Assembly (NCBI GenBank): GCA_031081715.1
Contig: JAVHMA010000004.1
Span: 1-64,000 of the forward strand
Direction: 5' to 3'
Source: Armatimonadota bacterium
GTDB lineage: Bacteria > Sysuimicrobiota > Sysuimicrobiia > Sysuimicrobiales > Humicultoraceae
Length of the DNA stretch: 64,000 nucleotides
The notes beneath the pieces are model-generated. The model was not told the DNA's origin, made no database searches, and saw nothing but the letters and a program-made list of their open reading frames with translations. Shown here piece after piece: positions 32,728 through 44,230 of this stretch; the first letter of the stretch is position 1, and each line of letters begins with the position of its first letter. A program made the translations under genes and the position numbers.

Positions 32728-34020
32728 GTGACCCTGGGGCAGAAGATCCGCGCTGCGCGAAAGAGCCGTGGCCTGACGCAGCGGCAGCTCGCCGGCGGGG
32801 ATCTCTCAGAGAGCTTCGTCAGCATGCTCGAGCACGACAAGGTCCGGCCTTCGCTGGAAACCCTGCGGATTTTGGCGAGCCGGCTGCACGTGGACCCCGC
32901 CGATCTGGTCGCGACCGAGCCGACGCCCCGGCGCCACGTCGGCGTGAAGCTCGAGCTCGGCCGGGCGCTGCTGCGCCAGCACCGCTTCACCGAGGCGATG
33001 GAGGCGTTCCAGGAGGCCGAGCGGGCGTGCGCGCCCGACTCGCCGCCGGAGACCATGTTCCGCGTTCGCGTGGGATTGGGCCAGGCCCTTACCGGACTGG
33101 GCCAGTATGAACTCGCGGAGCGTCACCTGGCCGAGGCGCAGACGCTCGCGACGTCGCTGGGGCGGCCGGATCTGGTTGCGCGGGTGGCGAGTGCCACCGG
33201 GTATCTCTCCCTCCGGCGGCGCGACCTTCCGGCCGCCCGCGACGCCTTCGCCCGGGGCCTGGACGCCGTGCGGGCCGCCAGCCCGGTCGATGTCGAGTTC
33301 GAGGGCGCGTTGCTCAACAACCTGGGTCGCACCTACTCGGACCTGGGCCTGCCGGCCCAGGCGCTCGAGTGCCTGAGGGCCGCGCTGGAGCGGATCGCGC
33401 CGCTCGGCGACCTGGTCACCCTGGGCCTGCTCCACTTCAACCTGGGCGTCACCCACGAGCGCCAGCAGGCGTTCGAGCAGGCCCGCGCGCACCTCGAGAA
33501 GGCCGCGGCGCTGTTCGAGGCACAGGAGAGCCTGCGCCTGCTCGGTACCGTGAAGCGGAGCATCGGCATCCTGCTGATCAACCGCGGGCAGCCCGCCGAA
33601 GGCGCGGAGGTCCTGCAGCAGAGCCTGGCGCTGGCCAACCAGACCGCGGATGACCTGGGTCGGGCCCAGACCCTGACCGAGCTCGCGCGCGCCTCGCTCA
33701 TGCACGGCGACCTGCCGGCAGCGCGAGCGCAGGCCGAGGAGGCCATCCGGTTGTCTGTCAGGTTGCAGGACCCGGCCGAGGCGGCGCGCGCCGAGTCAGT
33801 GATGGCCGCGGTCTGTCACCGTGAGGGCCGCGTCGAGGAGGCCGAGCACCGCTACGCCTACGCGCTCCGCGAGTTCGAGCGCGTGCGCGCGGCGGACGAG
33901 GTCGCGCGGGTGAGCCGCGAGTACGCGTTCCTGCTCCTGGAACGGGGCGAGGAGGCAGTGGCCGCGCGGCTGTTCGCAAAGGCGTTCCGCGCGCAGGACG
34001 CCGCGCTCGCCGCCCGCTGA
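32728..34020 (+). CDS. XRE-family HTH regulator with TPR domain (RRNPP-like)
   Basis: A 430-residue protein. Residues 1-65 are an XRE helix-turn-helix (LGQKIRAARKSRGLTQRQLAGGDLSESFVSMLEHDKVRPSLETLRILASRL). The rest is a run of about eight to nine TPR units (for example LLNNLGRTYSDLGLPAQALECLRAAL, GLLHFNLGVTHERQQAFEQARAHLEKAA, RAESVMAAVCHREGRVEEAEHRY). This is the layout of PlcR/NprR/Rap-type peptide receptors and of some actinobacterial regulators. GTG 32728 follows GGAGGGAG at 4 bp. Adjacent upstream is the secreted repeat peptide, its likely partner. Confidence 0.9.
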   Translation: MTLGQKIRAARKSRGLTQRQLAGGDLSESFVSMLEHDKVRPSLETLRILASRLHVDPADLVATEPTPRRHVGVKLELGRALLRQHRFTEAMEAFQEAERACAPDSPPETMFRVRVGLGQALTGLGQYELAERHLAEAQTLATSLGRPDLVARVASATGYLSLRRRDLPAARDAFARGLDAVRAASPVDVEFEGALLNNLGRTYSDLGLPAQALECLRAALERIAPLGDLVTLGLLHFNLGVTHERQQAFEQARAHLEKAAALFEAQESLRLLGTVKRSIGILLINRGQPAEGAEVLQQSLALANQTADDLGRAQTLTELARASLMHGDLPAARAQAEEAIRLSVRLQDPAEAARAESVMAAVCHREGRVEEAEHRYAYALREFERVRAADEVARVSREYAFLLLERGEEAVAARLFAKAFRAQDAALAAR

Positions 34021-34088
34021 GCACACGTGCGTTACCCCGGTCCGGCCTCTTCGTCGCCGGCCTGACCGTCTGGAGGACCTGAGCCCGG

Positions 34089-36539
34089 GTGGCACTGCGC
34101 GACGAGATCCGCCTGGCCGTCGCGCTTTACGGCGGGGTGTCGCTCGCCGTCTACGAGGCCGGGGTCGCCCACGAACTCTACCGCGCGGTGCGCGGCGCGG
34201 GCGCATACGGCAAGGCGCTGGGAGACGGTCGCCGGGTGGTCGTGGACGTGGTCGCCGGCACCTCGGCCGGGGGTATCACGGGCGGCATGCTGGCGGCCGC
34301 GCTCGCGACCGGCGCCGACCTGACCGCGCTGCGGCGGGTCTGGTTGGACCGGGGAGACCTGGCGGCGCTCGTCCATCCGCCCGACGGCGCGGTCCCATCG
34401 TTGCTCGACGGTGACCGGCTCCGCGCCGCGATCGCCGAGGCCCTGCCCGCCGCGGGCCGTGCGCCGCTGGTGGATGACCTGGTCGCGTACCTGACGCTCA
34501 CCGACCTGGCGGGCCGGCCCGTCTGGTATCTGGACAGTCTGGACCGACCGATCCTTGCCACCAGCGGTCGGGACCACGTGGTCTTCGACCGCGACGCGCT
34601 GAGAACCGCGCCAGGCGAGGACGGGAGGCTGGCCCGCGCGCGACTGGCGGACGCGATGCGGGCGACCGCGGCGTTCCCGGGCGCGTTCGCCCCGCACCGC
34701 CTGGACGGTCGGTGGTACGCCGACGGCGGAATACTGGACAACAAGCCGCTGGGGCTCGCGCTGCGCGGCATCCGCGATCGGCACAGCGCCGTCCGCGAAC
34801 ACCGCATGCTCGTCTTCGTCGAGCCGCACCCGGCGAGCGGGCCCGCGGCGCTGGATGCGGCGGTCGTCCCGCACCCGCTGGAGACGCTGGCGGCGGCGCT
34901 GGCGCTCGCGCTCGACGACTCGGTGCTCGAGGACCTGCACACCGTCGACGACGTCAACATGCGGATCGCCTGGTATCAGGCGTTCCGCGAGCTCTTCGAC
35001 CTGTTCGTCGCGGACCGGGAGCGGCGGGGAGACGACGTGCTCGCCGACCCCGTCCTGGGCCCGCCGCTGCACGACCTGGCCGTGGAGGTACGCTTCTGTC
35101 TGGCGATGCTTGGGGGACGGTCCGCAGCCTGGGCGGCCTGGCAGCGCCTTGCGCCGCGGCTGCGGGCGGAGGGGGTCGATCCCGCCCGGCTAGCCCGCCG
35201 GCTGGTCGAGGACGCGGCGGCCGACGCGGACCTGCACCTGCGCTGGTTTGGCTGGATCGTCCGCGAGCGCATCGACCCGGTGCTCGACGCCGCGGAGGCC
35301 TCCGCGGATCTCGCCGAGGCCGCGCGCCGGTTCACGGGCGCAGACGGCGGCGATGCAGGGCTCAAGGATTGGATCGCCGACGAGTGCATTGCCCCGCTGC
35401 GCGCCGCCTGGCGCGCGTCCGGGCTGCCCGAGGCGGTGGTGGCCTGGGTCACCGACCCGCCGGGCGATCTCGCTGCCGGCGCCGAGGCGCTCATCGCCGA
35501 CGCGCTCCGCTTGGCCGATGCCGCCGGCCTGCGCGCCACGGTGGCGCGCTGTCGCGGTGCGCTCGAGCGCGCCGCAGCCGAACCCGTGGCGGCGCGTGCG
35601 TTCGTCGCCTTCGAGACCTTCCGGCGTTACGACGCCTACTCTCTGGTGGTGGAGGCGGCCGGCGACCTCGCCGGAAAGCGCCGCGTGGACGTGGTCCGGG
35701 TGAGCCCGCGCGACGCCGACAACCTCAGCCTGATCGGCCGCACCGGGCCGCCCGCGGACCAGGCCGGGGAGAAGCTGGCCGGTGAGGTGCTCGGCCACTT
35801 CGGCGGGTTTCTGGAGCGGGGATGGCGCCGCAACGACTACATCTGGGGCCGGCTCGACGCCGCGGAGATCTTGTTGCGCGCGATCGCGACGACGCCACCG
35901 GCCCCCCCGGAGGGGTCCATTGCCACCCTCGTCACGGATGCGCGCCGCGAGATCCTGATCGAAGAGCATCGCGCGTACAACGCCGAGCTCGGTCGTGCCG
36001 ACGCCCCGGTGCCAGATCCCATCGCGCACCCCCACCGCAACCGGCCGCTGATCGGTCGCGGCCGCGAGCGGTTCACCGACCTGCCGCCTGCACGTCGGGC
36101 GTACGCGTTGGGCTACCTGTTGCAGACCGTGCCCCGGATGCTGGAGGCGCCTGGCTCAATACCCGCGACGGCCGCGGTGCTGGGCGCGCTGCGCGCGGTC
36201 GGGACGGTGCTGCGCGTGCTCGCCGGGCCGCTCTTGCTGCTGGCCATGCCCGCGCAGACGCGCTGGAGCCGGATCGTTTGGGCGTTGGCCACGTGGGGCG
36301 CGCTGGCTGCGGCGCTCACGCTGGCCGCTGTCTACGCGGCCGACCGCGTCGGCGTGACCGCGACTGCCGCCTTGGGGGCCGTCGTGCTCGGAGCGCTCGC
36401 GCTCGCCTTCGTGCTGGGCGCGGCTGCGGGCCGGCCGGGCCGCCCCTGGTTCATCGCGCTCTTCGCGGCCGGCGCCGCCTCGGGCGCGGCGTTGCGGCCC
36501 TTCATCGAGCGGCTCTGGGTCTGGCTGCGGGTACCGTAG
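34089..36539 (+). CDS. Patatin-like phospholipase with C-terminal membrane helices
   Basis: An 816-residue protein. The N-terminal third is a patatin domain: oxyanion motif YGGVSLAVYEAGVAHELY, nucleophile elbow VAGTSAGGITGG (Ser in GxSxG) and catalytic Asp in WYADGGILDNKPL. A long helical middle (residues 260-660, DUF3376-like in layout) follows. About three to four hydrophobic segments near the C-terminus (LLLLAMPAQ, ALATWGALAAALTLAAVYA, ALGAVVLGALALAFVLGAAA) would anchor it in the membrane. It would hydrolyse acyl lipids. It lies between two XRE-TPR regulators; the start GTG is 11 bp from GGAGGA. Confidence 0.88.
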   Translation: MALRDEIRLAVALYGGVSLAVYEAGVAHELYRAVRGAGAYGKALGDGRRVVVDVVAGTSAGGITGGMLAAALATGADLTALRRVWLDRGDLAALVHPPDGAVPSLLDGDRLRAAIAEALPAAGRAPLVDDLVAYLTLTDLAGRPVWYLDSLDRPILATSGRDHVVFDRDALRTAPGEDGRLARARLADAMRATAAFPGAFAPHRLDGRWYADGGILDNKPLGLALRGIRDRHSAVREHRMLVFVEPHPASGPAALDAAVVPHPLETLAAALALALDDSVLEDLHTVDDVNMRIAWYQAFRELFDLFVADRERRGDDVLADPVLGPPLHDLAVEVRFCLAMLGGRSAAWAAWQRLAPRLRAEGVDPARLARRLVEDAAADADLHLRWFGWIVRERIDPVLDAAEASADLAEAARRFTGADGGDAGLKDWIADECIAPLRAAWRASGLPEAVVAWVTDPPGDLAAGAEALIADALRLADAAGLRATVARCRGALERAAAEPVAARAFVAFETFRRYDAYSLVVEAAGDLAGKRRVDVVRVSPRDADNLSLIGRTGPPADQAGEKLAGEVLGHFGGFLERGWRRNDYIWGRLDAAEILLRAIATTPPAPPEGSIATLVTDARREILIEEHRAYNAELGRADAPVPDPIAHPHRNRPLIGRGRERFTDLPPARRAYALGYLLQTVPRMLEAPGSIPATAAVLGALRAVGTVLRVLAGPLLLLAMPAQTRWSRIVWALATWGALAAALTLAAVYAADRVGVTATAALGAVVLGALALAFVLGAAAGRPGRPWFIALFAAGAASGAALRPFIERLWVWLRVP

Positions 36540-36547
36540 CCCGTCGG

Positions 36548-37507
36548 TCAGAGGAGGACAAGCGCGTCGAGCGGCCAGCGCGGCGGTTCGGTGCCATCCG
36601 GCGCCTCGCCCCGGTCGCTCTGGTCGAGGAAGGCGCGGACGCGCGCCACCTCGGCGCGCGCCTGAGGATCGGCGTGGCCGTCGACGACGGCCGCGGCCTC
36701 GGCCAGGCGCGCGGCCCCCTCCTCGGCGCGGCGCTCGCGCGCCGCCAGCCAGGCTAGCCGTACGAGCCCTCGCCCGGCCACGCCGGGTTCGCGCGCGCGG
36801 CGGGCCGCGCTCACCGCGGATTGGAGCCGGCGCCGGGCCTGCCGCGTGTCGCCGCCGTCCAGCGCCGCCGCGCCGAGTCCGAGCAGCGCGCGCGCTACCA
36901 GGTCGGCGTGCCGGCTGGCTTTCCGCGCGTGGCCGAGCGCGCGCCGGAAAGCCGCCTGAGCCTCCACCGGCTCGCCGCGCCGCAGGGCCAGCCAGCCGGT
37001 GGCCAAATCCGCGCGCATGCGCGCGCGCAAACCGAGCGGGCCGGCTAGCTCCGTGGCGTCCCGCACCGCGGCTGAGGCGGCGTCCAGCCGTCCGGCGACG
37101 ATCTCGAGCTCGGCCAGCGCCAGGGCGGCGTCGAGCTCGTGGTGCGCGGATTGCGCCTGGTGGGCGAGTTCGCGCGCGATGGCGAGCGCGGCCCGTTCGG
37201 TCTCGCCGCCGGGCCCTCCGCGCTCGCGCACCCACGCCACGAGCCCCGCGGCGGTGGCCAGGCGCTGGTCGGTGGCGTCGCCGGCGATGGTGGACAGCGC
37301 GAGATGCAGGCGCCGGGCCAGAAAGCGCAGGGTGTCCAGCGAGGGCTCGGCGTAGCCGCCCTCGAGCTGGCTGATGAAGCTCTTGGTGTACTCGGCGCCC
37401 GCCAGTTCGGCCTGGGTGAGGTCCAGGTCGCGGCGGCGCCGCCGCAGACGCGCGCCCACCGGCGGATCGCCCGGGCGCGCGTGTCGCCTCGAGGGATGCC
37501 GGCCCAT
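36548..37507 (-). CDS. XRE-family HTH regulator with TPR-like helical repeats
   Basis: A 319-residue protein. Residues 15-70 form an XRE HTH (GARLRRRRRDLDLTQAELAG, TKSFISQLEGGYAEPSLDTLRFLARRL), followed by Ala/Leu/Arg-rich TPR-like helix pairs to the C-terminus. It resembles the regulator at 32728-34020 in layout but is shorter and diverged. It converges on the patatin gene with an 8-bp gap and reads away from the threonine operon. It may respond to the same or another peptide, or act as a stress regulator of the lipase. Confidence 0.85.
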   Translation of the reverse strand: MGRHPSRRHARPGDPPVGARLRRRRRDLDLTQAELAGAEYTKSFISQLEGGYAEPSLDTLRFLARRLHLALSTIAGDATDQRLATAAGLVAWVRERGGPGGETERAALAIARELAHQAQSAHHELDAALALAELEIVAGRLDAASAAVRDATELAGPLGLRARMRADLATGWLALRRGEPVEAQAAFRRALGHARKASRHADLVARALLGLGAAALDGGDTRQARRRLQSAVSAARRAREPGVAGRGLVRLAWLAARERRAEEGAARLAEAAAVVDGHADPQARAEVARVRAFLDQSDRGEAPDGTEPPRWPLDALVLL

Positions 37508-37706
37508 CAGTTAGCTGGGCGGCCCAGTTGCCGCGGCGATGTGCATCGTACGACCTCCGGCGGCCAAGGCTACCGACCGGCTCCGGTGTCCGCGGCCACG
37601 CCTCTGGAGACGCGAGGTGAGGTTGGTTGGACAATACCGGACCGCGCGGCGCAGCGTCAAGCGGTGCATGCGCGGGACGCTCCGCACGCGGCGCGCTCCG
37701 CCCGCC

Positions 37707-37735
37707 TTGACACCGGCAGGAGGCTCTGCTATGGG
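37707..37735 (+). promoter_or_regulatory. Promoter of the hom-thrC-lysC operon
   Basis: TTGACA (37707-37712), a 17-bp spacer and TATGGG (37730-37735) preceded by TGC, giving an extended -10. Transcription would begin about 18 bp before the homoserine dehydrogenase ATG. The rest of the 37508-37759 gap shows nothing else I can name. Confidence 0.55.
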
Positions 37736-37759
37736 ATGGGCATTGTGCCAGGGGTGGCG

Positions 37760-39043
37760 ATGCCGCGCGCGTGCGGAGTGGGGATGATCGGTCTAGGGAC
37801 CGTGGGCGGGGCCGTGGCCGGGCTGCTCCTGCGCCACGGGGAGGAGATCGCCCGCCGCGCTGGCGGGTCGCTCGTGCTGCGGCGCGTGGCGGTCGCCCAC
37901 CCCGGGCGGCCTCGCGCCGTCGCGCTCCCCGACGGCGTCCTGGTCGGCGACGCGCGCGCGGTGATCGGCGATCCCGGCGTGGACGTCGTGGTGGAGGTGA
38001 TGGGCGGGCTGGAGCCCGCGCGCACCTATGTGACCGAGGCGCTCGCAGCGGGCAAGTCGGTCGTCACCGCCAACAAGGTGCTCATGGCCGCGCGGGGCGA
38101 GGAGCTGCTGGCGGCCGCGGCCGCGGCCGGCACCGACCTGTTCTTCGAGGCCAGCGTTGGCGGCGGCATCCCCGTGGTCAAGGCGATCGTGGAGTCGCTC
38201 GCCGGCAACGAGATCCGCGAGATCGTGGGAATTCTCAACGGCACGACGAACTATATCCTGACGCGGATGGCCCGCGACGGGATGGGGTTCGGCGAAGCCC
38301 TCGTCGCCGCGCAGCGCCAGGGCTTCGCCGAGAGCGACCCGACGGACGACATTGACGGCCACGACGCGGCGGCCAAGCTGGCGATCCTGGCGACGGTCGC
38401 GTTCGGCGCCCGCGTCGTGGACGAGGACGTCTACCGTGAGGGCATCAGCCGCATCACCGCGCGCGACATCGCCTACGCTCGCGAGCTAGGGTATGCGGTG
38501 AAGCTGCTGGCCGTGGCGCGTCAGAGCGACGGCGGCATCGAGGCGCGGGTGCACCCCGCGCTGCTGCCGGCCGACCACCCGCTCGCCGCGGTCAACGAGG
38601 AGTTCAACGCGATCATGATCGAGGGCGATCCGGTGGGGCCGGTCGTGCTGGAGGGGCGCGGGGCCGGGGGCGGCCCAACCGCCAGCGCCGTGGTCGGCGA
38701 CATCGTGGACGCCGCGCGCAACCGATGGCGCGGCGCGTGCGGCCGGCTCGCCTGGGGCGGCGCGGTCCGGCGTCCGGTCCTGGAGATCGAGGAGATCGTC
38801 GTGCCGTACTGCGCGTTTCTGGAGGTCGCCGACCGGCCCGGCGTCTTCGCGCGGGTGGCCGCGGCGTTCGGCGACGAGGCGGTGAGCATCGCGTCGATCG
38901 TGCAGAAGAGCCGGGGCGAGACCGCCGACGTCGTGTTGCTCACGCACGAGGCGCGCGAGGCAGCGATGCAGCGGGTGCTGCGGCGGTTGCGGGCGCTGGA
39001 CGTCGTGGCCGCGATCCACGCCGTGCTGCGCATCGCGGGCTAG
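37760..39043 (+). CDS. hom: Homoserine dehydrogenase
   Basis: A 427-residue enzyme reducing aspartate semialdehyde to homoserine in threonine/methionine synthesis. The N-terminal Rossmann motif is GLGTVGGAV. The catalytic domain contains VVEVMGGLEPA, TANKVLMA, FEASVGGGIPVVK, LNGTTNYILT and DPTDDIDGHDAAAKL. A C-terminal ACT domain (about residues 355-425, VADRPGVFARVAAAFGDEAVS) suggests feedback control by threonine. ATG 37760 is chosen from the conserved start of the Rossmann domain. First of three co-directional threonine-pathway genes. Confidence 0.96.
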   Translation: MPRACGVGMIGLGTVGGAVAGLLLRHGEEIARRAGGSLVLRRVAVAHPGRPRAVALPDGVLVGDARAVIGDPGVDVVVEVMGGLEPARTYVTEALAAGKSVVTANKVLMAARGEELLAAAAAAGTDLFFEASVGGGIPVVKAIVESLAGNEIREIVGILNGTTNYILTRMARDGMGFGEALVAAQRQGFAESDPTDDIDGHDAAAKLAILATVAFGARVVDEDVYREGISRITARDIAYARELGYAVKLLAVARQSDGGIEARVHPALLPADHPLAAVNEEFNAIMIEGDPVGPVVLEGRGAGGGPTASAVVGDIVDAARNRWRGACGRLAWGGAVRRPVLEIEEIVVPYCAFLEVADRPGVFARVAAAFGDEAVSIASIVQKSRGETADVVLLTHEAREAAMQRVLRRLRALDVVAAIHAVLRIAG

Positions 39044-39046
39044 GGC

Positions 39047-40102
39047 GTGGCGGGCGTGCGCTGGCCGGGCATCGTCGCGGCGTACCGTGATCTGCTGCCG
39101 GCGGCGGCGCGCGTGGTCACGCTGGGCGAAGGCGGCACGCCACTGGTGCCCTCGCCGTCGTTGGAGCGACGGCTGGGCCGTCCGGCCTGGCTGAAGCTGG
39201 AGGGCTGCAACCCGACCGGCTCGTTCAAGGACCGCGGGATGACGATGGCGGTCAGCCGCGCCCTCGAGGCCGGTGCGCGCGGGGTCGTTTGCGCGTCGAC
39301 CGGCAACACCGCGGCGTCTGCGGCGGCGTACGCGGCGCGGGCCGGGCTACCGTGTTGGATCGTGTTGCCCGCCGGCGCGGTGGCCCGCGGGAAACTGGTG
39401 CAGGCCTCGGCGCACGGCGCGCGCGTCGTGGCCGTGGACGCCGGGTTCGAGGCAGCCCTCGACCTGGCGCGCGAGGCGGCCTCGGAGCGCCACGTGCTGG
39501 TGAACTCCCTCAACCCGATGCGGCTGGAGGGGCAGGCGACGGTGGCGTACGAGCTCTGCGAGGCGTTGGGCCGCCCGCCGGCGGTCGTGGTGCTGCCGGT
39601 GGGGAACGGCGGCAACATCACCGCGTGCTGGATGGGATTCCGCCGCTGGCGCGACGCCGGACGGTGCTCGGCGCTGCCGCGCATGGTCGGGGTCCAGGCC
39701 GAGGGTGCGAGCCCGCTGATCCGCGGCGCGCCGGTGGAGCGGCCACAGACCGTGGCCTCGGCGATCCGCATCGGTCGGCCCGCGAGCTGGGCCGGCGCGG
39801 TCGAGGCGGCGGCGGCCTCCGGCGGCCGGTTCGTGGCGGTGAGCGACGACGACATCCTCGCGGCCCAGCGCGCGCTGGCCGGGGAGGGGGTGTTCGTCGA
39901 ACCCGCCTCGGCCGCGGCGTACGCGGGCGCCGGTCGACTGGACCCGGCGGTGCTGCCGGACGGTGACGTGGTGTGCGTGCTGACCGGACACGGGCTGAAG
40001 GATCCCGACGCCGTGCCCGCTCCCTCCCCGGAGCGCGTGGCGGCCACGCCGGAGGCGGTGCGGGCGCTGATGGAGGGCGGAGGAGGGGCGCGGTGGCCCT
40101 GA
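39047..40102 (+). CDS. thrC: Threonine synthase
   Basis: A 351-residue PLP enzyme converting O-phosphohomoserine to threonine. The PLP lysine is in [12 protein letters not shown], the STGNTAAS loop binds substrate phosphate, and the glycine-rich PVGNGGN loop holds the cofactor phosphate. Starts at GTG 3 bp after the hom stop and overlaps lysC by 10 bp, so all three enzymes are translationally coupled. Confidence 0.95.
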   Translation: MAGVRWPGIVAAYRDLLPAAARVVTLGEGGTPLVPSPSLERRLGRPAWLKLEGCNPTGSFKDRGMTMAVSRALEAGARGVVCASTGNTAASAAAYAARAGLPCWIVLPAGAVARGKLVQASAHGARVVAVDAGFEAALDLAREAASERHVLVNSLNPMRLEGQATVAYELCEALGRPPAVVVLPVGNGGNITACWMGFRRWRDAGRCSALPRMVGVQAEGASPLIRGAPVERPQTVASAIRIGRPASWAGAVEAAAASGGRFVAVSDDDILAAQRALAGEGVFVEPASAAAYAGAGRLDPAVLPDGDVVCVLTGHGLKDPDAVPAPSPERVAATPEAVRALMEGGGGARWP

Positions 40103-41313
40103 TCGTTCAGAAGTACGGGGGGAGCTCGGTCGCGACGACCGAGAAACTCCAGCATGTCGCGCGGCGCGTGGCCGCTACCCGGCGCGCCGGCGCCGACATG
40201 GTGGTGGTCGTCTCGGCGCCCGGCGACATGACCGACGATCTGATCGCCCGGGCGCGCGAGATCACCGACCGACCGCCGGCCCGCGAGCTGGACATGCTCA
40301 TGGCGGTGGGCGAGCAGGTCTCGATCGCCCTGCTGTCGATGGCGCTCCAGGCGCTGGGGGAGCCCGCGATCTCGCTGACCGGCCCGCAGGTGCGCATCCT
40401 GACCGACAGCGTGCACACCAAGGCGCGCATCCTCGAGATCGACCGCCGCCGCATCGACGAGGAACTGGCGAGGGGCCGCATTGTGGTTGTGGCCGGGTTC
40501 CAGGGGACCACGCCCGACCACGAGATCACGACACTGGGCCGCGGCGGCTCCGACCTCTCCGCGGTGGCGCTCGCCTCGGCCCTGGGCGCGGTCTCCTGCG
40601 AGATCTATACCGACGTGCCGGGTGTCTTTACGGCCGACCCGCGGATCGTGCCCGAGGCGCACAAGCTCGACCGCCTCTCCTACGACGAGATGCTCGAGAT
40701 GGCCAGCAGCGGCGCCGTGGTCCTGCAGACCCGGTCGGTGGAGTATGCCAAGACCTACGGCGTCCGGCTGCACGTCCGGTCCACGTGGAGCGAGGAGCCG
40801 GGCACGGTCGTCGAGGAGGTCACCGACGTGGAACGTGTTCGCCTGGTCACCGGCGTCACGCACGATACGGACGTGGCGCGCATCACCATCACCAACGTCC
40901 CCGACATCCCGGGCATCGCGCACCGCATCTTCTCGGCGCTGGCCGAGCGCCACATCAACGTGGACATGATCGTCCAGACCGCCAGCCGCGGCGGCCGGGC
41001 CGACATCTCGTTCACGGTCACCAAGGCCGACGCGCCGCTCGCCGGGGAGACCATGCGCGAGGTGGGCCGGGAGATCGGCGCCGGCGCGATCGAGGCGGGC
41101 GAGGGCGTGGCCAAGGTCTCGATCGTCGGCGCCGGGATGGCGAGCAACCCCGGGGTGGCCGCCAAGATGTTCGGGGCGCTCGCGGGGGCCGGCGTCAACA
41201 TCCAGATGATCAGCACCTCGGAGATCAAGGTGTCCTGCGTGGTCCCGCTGGAGGACATCCAGAAGGCGGTGCGCGCCGTCCACCGGGCCTTCAACCTCGA
41301 CGCGCTCGGCTAG
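40093..41313 (+). CDS. lysC: Aspartate kinase
   Basis: A 406-residue kinase making aspartyl phosphate, the first step to lysine, threonine and methionine. The amino-acid-kinase domain begins [11 protein letters not shown] and has [26 protein letters not shown]. Two ACT domains follow ([20 protein letters not shown] and [22 protein letters not shown]...[14 protein letters not shown]), typical of feedback-regulated LysC. GTG 40093 is preceded by a GGAGGAGGGG site inside thrC. An internal start for a regulatory beta-subunit, as in actinobacterial ask, is possible but not evident. Confidence 0.96.
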   Translation: MALIVQKYGGSSVATTEKLQHVARRVAATRRAGADMVVVVSAPGDMTDDLIARAREITDRPPARELDMLMAVGEQVSIALLSMALQALGEPAISLTGPQVRILTDSVHTKARILEIDRRRIDEELARGRIVVVAGFQGTTPDHEITTLGRGGSDLSAVALASALGAVSCEIYTDVPGVFTADPRIVPEAHKLDRLSYDEMLEMASSGAVVLQTRSVEYAKTYGVRLHVRSTWSEEPGTVVEEVTDVERVRLVTGVTHDTDVARITITNVPDIPGIAHRIFSALAERHINVDMIVQTASRGGRADISFTVTKADAPLAGETMREVGREIGAGAIEAGEGVAKVSIVGAGMASNPGVAAKMFGALAGAGVNIQMISTSEIKVSCVVPLEDIQKAVRAVHRAFNLDALG

Positions 41314-41407
41314 GCACGCAGGAACTCGGCCGCCGATGTGGAAATGGTTGGCCCCGCTCAACGAGCGAGGGACGGAAGCGGTGCTCCAGCGGGGCCGGAG
41401 GGAGGCC

Positions 41408-42178
41408 GTGGCGATCTCTGAGCGCGGTGCGACCGTCCGCGCGCGGGCCGGGGCCGACGCGCTGGCCGCGCGGTACGCGCGGACGCGCGACCCGCGGGCG
41501 CGCGACGACCTGGTCGCCGCCTGCACGGGCCAGGTCCGCGCCATCGCCGCGGAGCTCGCTAGCGGCGGCGCGCCCGGCGACGACCTGCTCCAGGTCGGTT
41601 TCCTCGGGCTGCTGAACGCCGCCGACCACTTCGACCCGTCCCGCGGCACGCCGTTTGCGGCGTTCGCCCGCCATTACATCCGCGGCGAGATCCAGCACTA
41701 CCTGCGCGACCACCACGCCCTCGTCCGCAGGCCCCGCTGGCTCGACCGCCTGAACGGCGAGGTCGAGCGGGCGGTCGGGGAGCACCTCAGCGCGCAGGGG
41801 CGATACCCGGCGCAGGCCGAGCTGGCGGCGCGGCTGGGGATCGACGCCGGGACGCTGGCGGCGATGCTCGGCGCGCGCCGGGTCGTGCGGCCGCTGTCGC
41901 TGGACGCCGAGGACGCCGACGGCGGACGGGTCACGGAGGCGACGCCCGGCGGCGACGGCATCGGGCGCGCGGTGGAGGACCGCGTCGTGCTCCTCGGCGC
42001 GCTGGGGGCGCTGAATCCCCTCCAGCGGGCCGTGGTGTTCCTTGTCTACTTTACGGACCTGACCCAGGCCCAAGCCGCCGCTCGGCTCGGCGTCTCACAG
42101 AAGCACGTCTCGCGGGTGCTGGCCTCCGCGCTCCACCGTCTGCGGTTCCTGCTGCGGCCCGAGGCGCCGGCGGGCTGA
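41408..42178 (+). CDS. RNA polymerase sigma factor, SigB/SigF-like
   Basis: A 256-residue sigma-70 family protein. Region 2 is DDLVAACTGQVRAIAAEL...DDLLQVGFLGLLNAADHFDPSRGTPFAAFARHYIRGEIQHYLRDH, region 3 is RYPAQAELAARLGIDAGTLAAML and region 4 is LTQAQAAARLGVSQKHVSRVLASALHRLR. This is the group 3 layout of stress or sporulation sigmas. GTG 41408 is preferred for its GGAGGGAGG leader; an in-frame ATG at 41336 lacks a ribosome site. No anti-sigma or anti-anti-sigma gene is next to it, which is unusual for SigB/SigF. Confidence 0.88.
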   Translation: MAISERGATVRARAGADALAARYARTRDPRARDDLVAACTGQVRAIAAELASGGAPGDDLLQVGFLGLLNAADHFDPSRGTPFAAFARHYIRGEIQHYLRDHHALVRRPRWLDRLNGEVERAVGEHLSAQGRYPAQAELAARLGIDAGTLAAMLGARRVVRPLSLDAEDADGGRVTEATPGGDGIGRAVEDRVVLLGALGALNPLQRAVVFLVYFTDLTQAQAAARLGVSQKHVSRVLASALHRLRFLLRPEAPAG

Positions 42179-42203
42179 CGCCGGCCGGGACCGCCTCGCC
42201 CGG

Positions 42204-44159
<1,956 letters not shown>

Positions 44160-44230
44160 GCCACTCCTCCCCCTCGCCTGGTGGTGCGAGTGGAGTATGT
44201 TCCAGCCACACCGGGAGGAGTCCTACACCT

